From positions 1 to 41,675 of the IMG/VR virus record IMGVR_UViG_3300020478_000018: a DNA stretch of 41,675 nt; one strand, 5' to 3'. A model generated the notes under the pieces. It saw only the letters and a list, made by a program, of their open reading frames with translations. It was not told the origin of the DNA and did no database searches. Of the stretch, positions 37,981-41,675 are shown one piece after another; the stretch's first letter is position 1, and the number at the start of each line of letters is the position of its first letter. The DNA comes from a virus. The translations under genes were made by a program, and so were the position numbers.

Positions 37981-38317
37981 AAAGAAAATTACATTAGAAG
38001 AAGTAGGAAGTCCTGAGTATTGGTGTGAGTTCCATTTAATGGGTGGAATGAAATTTGAGGATGTTAAGAGGTTGTTTGGGGATCAGAGAGATGAGGAAAT
38101 TCCTGAAGTTGAATATATTGATCAATTGTTTAGCACATTAGTTATAGACTGGAATTTACCTGCAGAAGATGGGGGAAGTGTTCTTCCTATACCATCTGTA
38201 GATCAGGAGTCTATAGGTAAGTTACCTAATATGGTTGTTACTTTTTTAGTTGAACAAATGACAGCAGATGACACAGAACTTACAGATTCAGTTGAAAATT
38301 TAGACGTTCCCTCCTAA
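37961..38317 (+). CDS. Tail assembly chaperone, G-like (zero-frame product)
   Basis: This 118-residue acidic protein (EYWCEFHLMGGMKFEDVKRL) overlaps the MerR-like gene by 20 bases and lies upstream of the tape measure, as lambda G does. Near its end, A AAT TTA (38296-38302) is a perfect -1 slippery heptamer in the zero frame. The downstream frame is open to 38556, so a fraction of ribosomes would make a longer G-T type protein. Chaperones of this type coat the tape measure during tail assembly and are absent from the virion. Confidence 0.75.
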   Translation: MPYPASKKKITLEEVGSPEYWCEFHLMGGMKFEDVKRLFGDQRDEEIPEVEYIDQLFSTLVIDWNLPAEDGGSVLPIPSVDQESIGKLPNMVVTFLVEQMTADDTELTDSVENLDVPS

Positions 38318-38343
38318 TTGGATTTACTTCCTCTACAGGAGGG
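38296..38343 (+). promoter_or_regulatory. Programmed -1 ribosomal frameshift element
   Basis: The heptamer A AAT TTA at 38296-38302 lies in the zero frame of the chaperone gene. Six bases later CCCTCC (38309-38314) can pair with GGAGGG (38338-38343). The stop of the zero frame (38315-38317) is in the loop, and the -1 frame is open from 38296 through 38556. Slippery site, 5-9 base spacer and downstream stem are the three parts of a canonical frameshift signal. Confidence 0.75.
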
Positions 38344-38556
38344 GAAATTCCTACAGAAATGTGGGATATTGTATTGGCAGATCAAATAGGAACAAGTGCA
38401 TGGGATGTCAGGGAAAATGCTACGGCATGGGATGTACTTAGATATAGAGAATGGGCAAGTGCTAAAAGTGCAGGAGAAAAAGTTGCTTCTCAGAGAGCAA
38501 GGGCAAGATCAATACAGTCTCCTAAGAGACCCTCAAGAAGAGGAAGAAGAAGATAA
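38302..38556 (+). CDS. Tail assembly chaperone, T-like extension (frameshift product)
   Basis: This is the -1 frame continuation of the G-like gene: after 114 zero-frame codons it adds 84 residues, giving a 198-residue fusion. The extension includes PTEMWDIVLADQIGTSAWDV and a strongly basic end (SIQSPKRPSRRGRRR). An internal ATG at 38359 follows GGAGGGG, though at longer than usual spacing, so separate translation is possible. The T part is expected to bind tail tube subunits. Its stop overlaps the next start (TAATG). Confidence 0.7.
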   Translation, partial: RRSLLIGFTSSTGGEIPTEMWDIVLADQIGTSAWDVRENATAWDVLRYREWASAKSAGEKVASQRARARSIQSPKRPSRRGRRR

Positions 38557-39641
38557 TGTTTAGTGTACAAATTGTAGCCAGTGAAAATGTAAGCACTCTT
38601 AGAAGTGCTATATATAAGCAATTAGCTTCTGCAGATAAGATCAATACAGCTTTAAAGAAGATAACGGATGACATGTCTAAACAGTTACTACGAGTTTATG
38701 AAGAAACACCTCAAAGCAAAACGTTTAGGACAACCATGGAAACTTTTGGTGATCTTGGTAATTCTCTAAGACCTGACAGTTTTGATATAACCGTTACAGA
38801 TAATACTGCATCAATTACTTGGATGCCGAATCCCGAAGACATGTCTTTAAATGCTTCCCCTGCAATGCATACAAGCGGAATATGGAATAAAGTATTTTTG
38901 CTTGATCATGGCAATCAACATGGACTTGATGTAGCCAAGATGGAAGCTGAGTCTACACCTGCTTCTAACAATGCAGGTTATGTTAATGAAGAGGTAAAGA
39001 GAAGAATTAAAAAAGAAGGCTTTAGGTCAACAATGGGTTCTGGTATGTCATCATGGAGAGGTGGCATGGAAGGGACTGAAGGTGGAAGAAAGTGGTTTAC
39101 AGAACAAAACTATACTGAAGAAGAAGGTTGGTTCAATCAAGGGGCAATATCTAAAAAGTTTGGAACAAGTACGGATAAACCTGTAAGGATGAGTTTAGAC
39201 CGAGAAACAGGAAGAATGGCTCCACTCAGCCCTAGTCGAGGAATAAGTAGAACAGAGAATATTACAGTTCCTCATGGAGATCAGACAGCTAGAGCAATTG
39301 ATACAGGTGATTATGAACGTGGGGCTTTTAGAACAGCAATATTTGAATGGGCTGAAAAAAGCGGTATTCCAAAATCTGCATGGTCAGCAATAGCGAATAG
39401 GATTGCAGAGGGTGGAACCCAACCTGCTAATCCCCCATTAATGAAAGGAAACTTATGGGAGGATGATAGTTATCAAGTTCCTACGAATCGGTTATCAGCA
39501 ATCCTCAATCACCATCTAGCTGATTTACTTGAGCGTATTGTTGAAGGCGTAATACAAGAATTTGCGAAACGAGCAAGTGGCAAAAGCTATGCTCAATATA
39601 GAGATGTAGCTACAGGAAGATACACTTCAAAACCTAGTTAA
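38556..39641 (+). CDS. Tail-region protein before the tape measure
   Basis: This 361-residue protein is coupled by TAATG to the frameshifted chaperone gene. The N-terminus is helical (STLRSAIYKQLASADKINTA) and the middle is rich in Gly, Ser and Trp (GFRSTMGSGMSSWRGGMEGT). The C-terminal half is helical and charged (FEWAEKSGIPKSAWSAIANR, LADLLERIVEGVIQEFAKRA). No recognised family. Minor tail proteins and tape-measure partners are often encoded here. Confidence 0.55.
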   Translation: MFSVQIVASENVSTLRSAIYKQLASADKINTALKKITDDMSKQLLRVYEETPQSKTFRTTMETFGDLGNSLRPDSFDITVTDNTASITWMPNPEDMSLNASPAMHTSGIWNKVFLLDHGNQHGLDVAKMEAESTPASNNAGYVNEEVKRRIKKEGFRSTMGSGMSSWRGGMEGTEGGRKWFTEQNYTEEEGWFNQGAISKKFGTSTDKPVRMSLDRETGRMAPLSPSRGISRTENITVPHGDQTARAIDTGDYERGAFRTAIFEWAEKSGIPKSAWSAIANRIAEGGTQPANPPLMKGNLWEDDSYQVPTNRLSAILNHHLADLLERIVEGVIQEFAKRASGKSYAQYRDVATGRYTSKPS

Positions 39642-39653
39642 TAGGAGACTTTA

Positions 39654-41675
39654 ATGACAACACCGAGTGGTGGATCGGGTGCAAGAGTTGATATATCACT
39701 CAACTCTAAAGCCGCTATTAAGCAATACGATCAGTTAATTGCTAAAACAAAAGAGTATATGCTCGTTCTCAGTAGAGCTACTGGAAAGAGTGTAGCTGAC
39801 CTTGGGCCAAAGGTAGCTTCTGCAGAGGCTAGAAAAGCAATATTAGAAGGGGATGCTAAAGGTAATAGATATAAGTCTGCAAAAGCACTTTATGGTACAT
39901 CTTTACCCTCAGATGTTGGAAGAGAGGTTGTTAAAAGGCGAAAAGAAGAAGAAGATGCTTGGCGTGAAAGAATTACTGCTAATCGAGATAGAAGACGTAA
40001 AGCTATATTAGATCATAGGGCAACTGTACAAGCAGAACAGGATGCTCAATTAAAAGCAGAAGAAGAAGCTAGAAAAAAATCAGAAAAAGTTGAGAATGCT
40101 GAAGAAAAGAAGAAAGAGCAAAAACGTCAAAAGAGAAACGCGAATGCCAGAAAGAGGAGAGCGGCTAGGAGAAGGGCTGAAGAGAGGCTACAGGCTACAG
40201 CCGATAAATCCCTTGAAAGCGGTCAAGGGATGCTCAATATCCAAAAGGATCTTGGAATACAGGCAGGACTTAATACAGCAGGTGTTTATAAGCAAAGAGC
40301 ATCTTTAGAAAAATTAATCTCTACTCAGGCTCAACGTAAGATTCTTGGAGAACAAGTCGTTCAAAATATCAGAAGGCAAATTGTTGAGATGCAACGCCTA
40401 GGAGCTGAAGTAGCAAAGACAAGTCAAAGAATGGTCTTTATGCAGGGGTCTAGCGTAGGGGCCCAAGTAGGAATAAGAAAACTTTCATCTGCCGCTCAAG
40501 GTGCTATGTTAGGAATGAGTGCTTTAAATGGGGATGTTATGGGATTAGCCTTTAGCTTGATCTTCTTGCAGTTCTCAGGCTTCTTGCCTATATCTCTTGG
40601 TATAGCCGCAGCAACAGTTGGAATGGTTGGATTGGTTAAAGCAACTAAATCTGTCATTAAGAATCTAGAAGAGAAACAAATAAAGAAATTTGGAGGAGCA
40701 TTCTTTTTAGCTACTGGAAGCATCCATGCTTCTGAGATTGCCACTCAAAGATCAACGAAAGCTGTTGAGGATTTGTCATTAAAACAAGAGCATGAGCTTT
40801 CTTTAATTAATGCCCTTAATAAAGCACAAGCAACTCTCTTGACCAATGGTATAGAACCTACAAATAAAGCATTAGCTGTAGCTAGAAATGCTTGGTTAGT
40901 GGCTACCGCAGGGAACATGGAAGCTGAAGAAGCTATGGATGCCATGTTGCAAACTACTGTGAAATATATGAGAGATGGAGGAGATATTGTTAGTTTCGTA
41001 GATCAACAAGGCAGGAGCTTTAAAGCCTTTGGTGATATGGCGGCAAATGCTTTGTTCATGTTAAATGAAACATCTGCAATGACTGATGTCACCGTTAGGG
41101 ATGTAATGAAGGTTGTTGATGAACATAATGTCTCATTATCTACTTTAAGGGATGAATATGTTACAGCGTTAGAAACAGCAATGGATTTTAATGGCGGAAT
41201 GGGAACTCTGGGTACTACAGTAGGTAACCTTCATGAAGGATTATCTGAAACAATAGGTTTACTTGATTCTCTTTCACTGGGTTCTAAATTATCTGCTGAA
41301 CAACTTGATGCTTCTAATGAGGCTTTAGGTGGGGTTGGAACAACCTTGGAACCCAGTGGGAAAATTAATAGGGCATTGGAAACTGCAAGGGATAGACTTA
41401 AAGAAGTTGCAGGTAGTAGCAAGGGTGTCAATGAAGTGTTGGCTGAATTTAATCAACAGGCATCTCATATGGGGATACCCGAATCTAACCTTAAAAACTT
41501 ACAACACTTTGCTGACGTTATGGCAGACCTAAGACATCAGATTGACCTTTCTGCTGAAGGAATGATTCATCTTGGTGAGACAATAAAAACTGGCGTTAGG
41601 TATGATCAATCTATTGTAGATAATTACATCCAACCTATAGATGCTTTATCTGAAACTGGAAGCAGAGGAAATATA
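39654..41675 (+). CDS. Tape measure protein, N-terminal part (continues at 1-229)
   Basis: The frame is open from the ATG at 39654 (TAGGAG eight bases upstream) to the end of the window, 674 codons, and continues across the contig junction to 229, giving 715 residues. Features fit a tail tape measure: long helical charged regions (about 85-165, lysine- and arginine-rich, RKKSEKVENAEEKKKEQKRQ), a hydrophobic stretch at about 280-325 (LSLIFLQFSGFLPISLGIAA-like) that may insert in the host membrane, and helical repeats after it. By the 1.5 angstrom per residue rule the tail would be roughly 107 nm. It follows the chaperone pair, as usual. Confidence 0.85.
   Translation, partial: MTTPSGGSGARVDISLNSKAAIKQYDQLIAKTKEYMLVLSRATGKSVADLGPKVASAEARKAILEGDAKGNRYKSAKALYGTSLPSDVGREVVKRRKEEEDAWRERITANRDRRRKAILDHRATVQAEQDAQLKAEEEARKKSEKVENAEEKKKEQKRQKRNANARKRRAARRRAEERLQATADKSLESGQGMLNIQKDLGIQAGLNTAGVYKQRASLEKLISTQAQRKILGEQVVQNIRRQIVEMQRLGAEVAKTSQRMVFMQGSSVGAQVGIRKLSSAAQGAMLGMSALNGDVMGLAFSLIFLQFSGFLPISLGIAAATVGMVGLVKATKSVIKNLEEKQIKKFGGAFFLATGSIHASEIATQRSTKAVEDLSLKQEHELSLINALNKAQATLLTNGIEPTNKALAVARNAWLVATAGNMEAEEAMDAMLQTTVKYMRDGGDIVSFVDQQGRSFKAFGDMAANALFMLNETSAMTDVTVRDVMKVVDEHNVSLSTLRDEYVTALETAMDFNGGMGTLGTTVGNLHEGLSETIGLLDSLSLGSKLSAEQLDASNEALGGVGTTLEPSGKINRALETARDRLKEVAGSSKGVNEVLAEFNQQASHMGIPESNLKNLQHFADVMADLRHQIDLSAEGMIHLGETIKTGVRYDQSIVDNYIQPIDALSETGSRGNI
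41573..41675. repeat. Terminal overlap, right copy (circular closure)
   Basis: This is the match to bases 1-103; it differs only at 41599 (G here, A at 27), changing an Arg codon to Lys in the tape measure. The single difference points to population variation or a read error rather than two separate genes. Confidence 0.9.

Noticed and set aside
39654-41675. Short ORFs in other frames inside the tape measure region (for example 40090-40308, 41329-41532)
   Set aside because: They lie inside a single open frame that spans the whole segment and continues across the contig junction.

Overview
This window is an essentially complete genome of a tailed, double-stranded DNA bacteriophage with siphovirus architecture. 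Bases 41573-41675 repeat bases 1-103 with a single A/G difference, so the contig closes into a circle of 41,572 bp, opened inside the tape-measure gene. The DNA is AT-rich. Most genes have bacterial Shine-Dalgarno sites and many are coupled through ATGA or TAATG overlaps. The phage carries a bacterial-type RuvB, so the host is a bacterium, but the sequence does not name it. Gene content resembles uncultured marine phages, and one protein (21906-22901) belongs to a family I associate with actinobacteriophages. No integrase, repressor/Cro pair or tRNA was recognised, so a virulent lifestyle is likely but not proven.

The genome has two arms that diverge from a control region at about 25775-26078. 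The rightward (+) arm runs from 26079 through the contig junction to 9157. In order it holds a membrane-anchored beta-rich protein, a small-terminase-like zinc protein, a staphylococcal-nuclease-like nuclease, a large terminase split into ATPase and nuclease genes by a 48-codon membrane ORF, the portal, and a maturation protease fused to the major capsid protein with a strong internal ribosome binding site. It continues with small head proteins, connector genes, the major tail protein, a MerR-like protein, a tail-assembly chaperone pair joined by a canonical -1 frameshift site, the tape measure (715 residues once the ends are joined) and a tail hub. Last come a run of fibre and receptor-binding candidates that includes three tandem paralogues, a small lysis-like membrane cassette and a C1q-like fibre protein. 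The capsid gene has its own promoter and is followed by a strong terminator.

The leftward (-) arm runs from 25774 to 9205 and meets the + arm at a bidirectional terminator (9164-9189). Its first part is about fifteen small unrecognised early genes, including a string of very small cysteine-rich proteins. Its second part is a recombination and replication module: RuvB-like helicase, XPD/DinG-like Fe-S helicase, a probable ssDNA-binding protein, a Cas4-like nuclease, a Sak4-like RecA ATPase and an ERCC4/XPF-type nuclease, with zinc-ribbon and HTH proteins between them. There is no polymerase or primase, so synthesis probably uses host enzymes, with the phage module handling recombination, branch processing and end resection.

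The most unusual features are the split terminase, the nested start in the protease-capsid gene, the RuvB/XPD/XPF/Cas4/Sak4 set, a peptide motif shared by two replication-module proteins, and the array of micro zinc-finger genes. No endolysin could be recognised.
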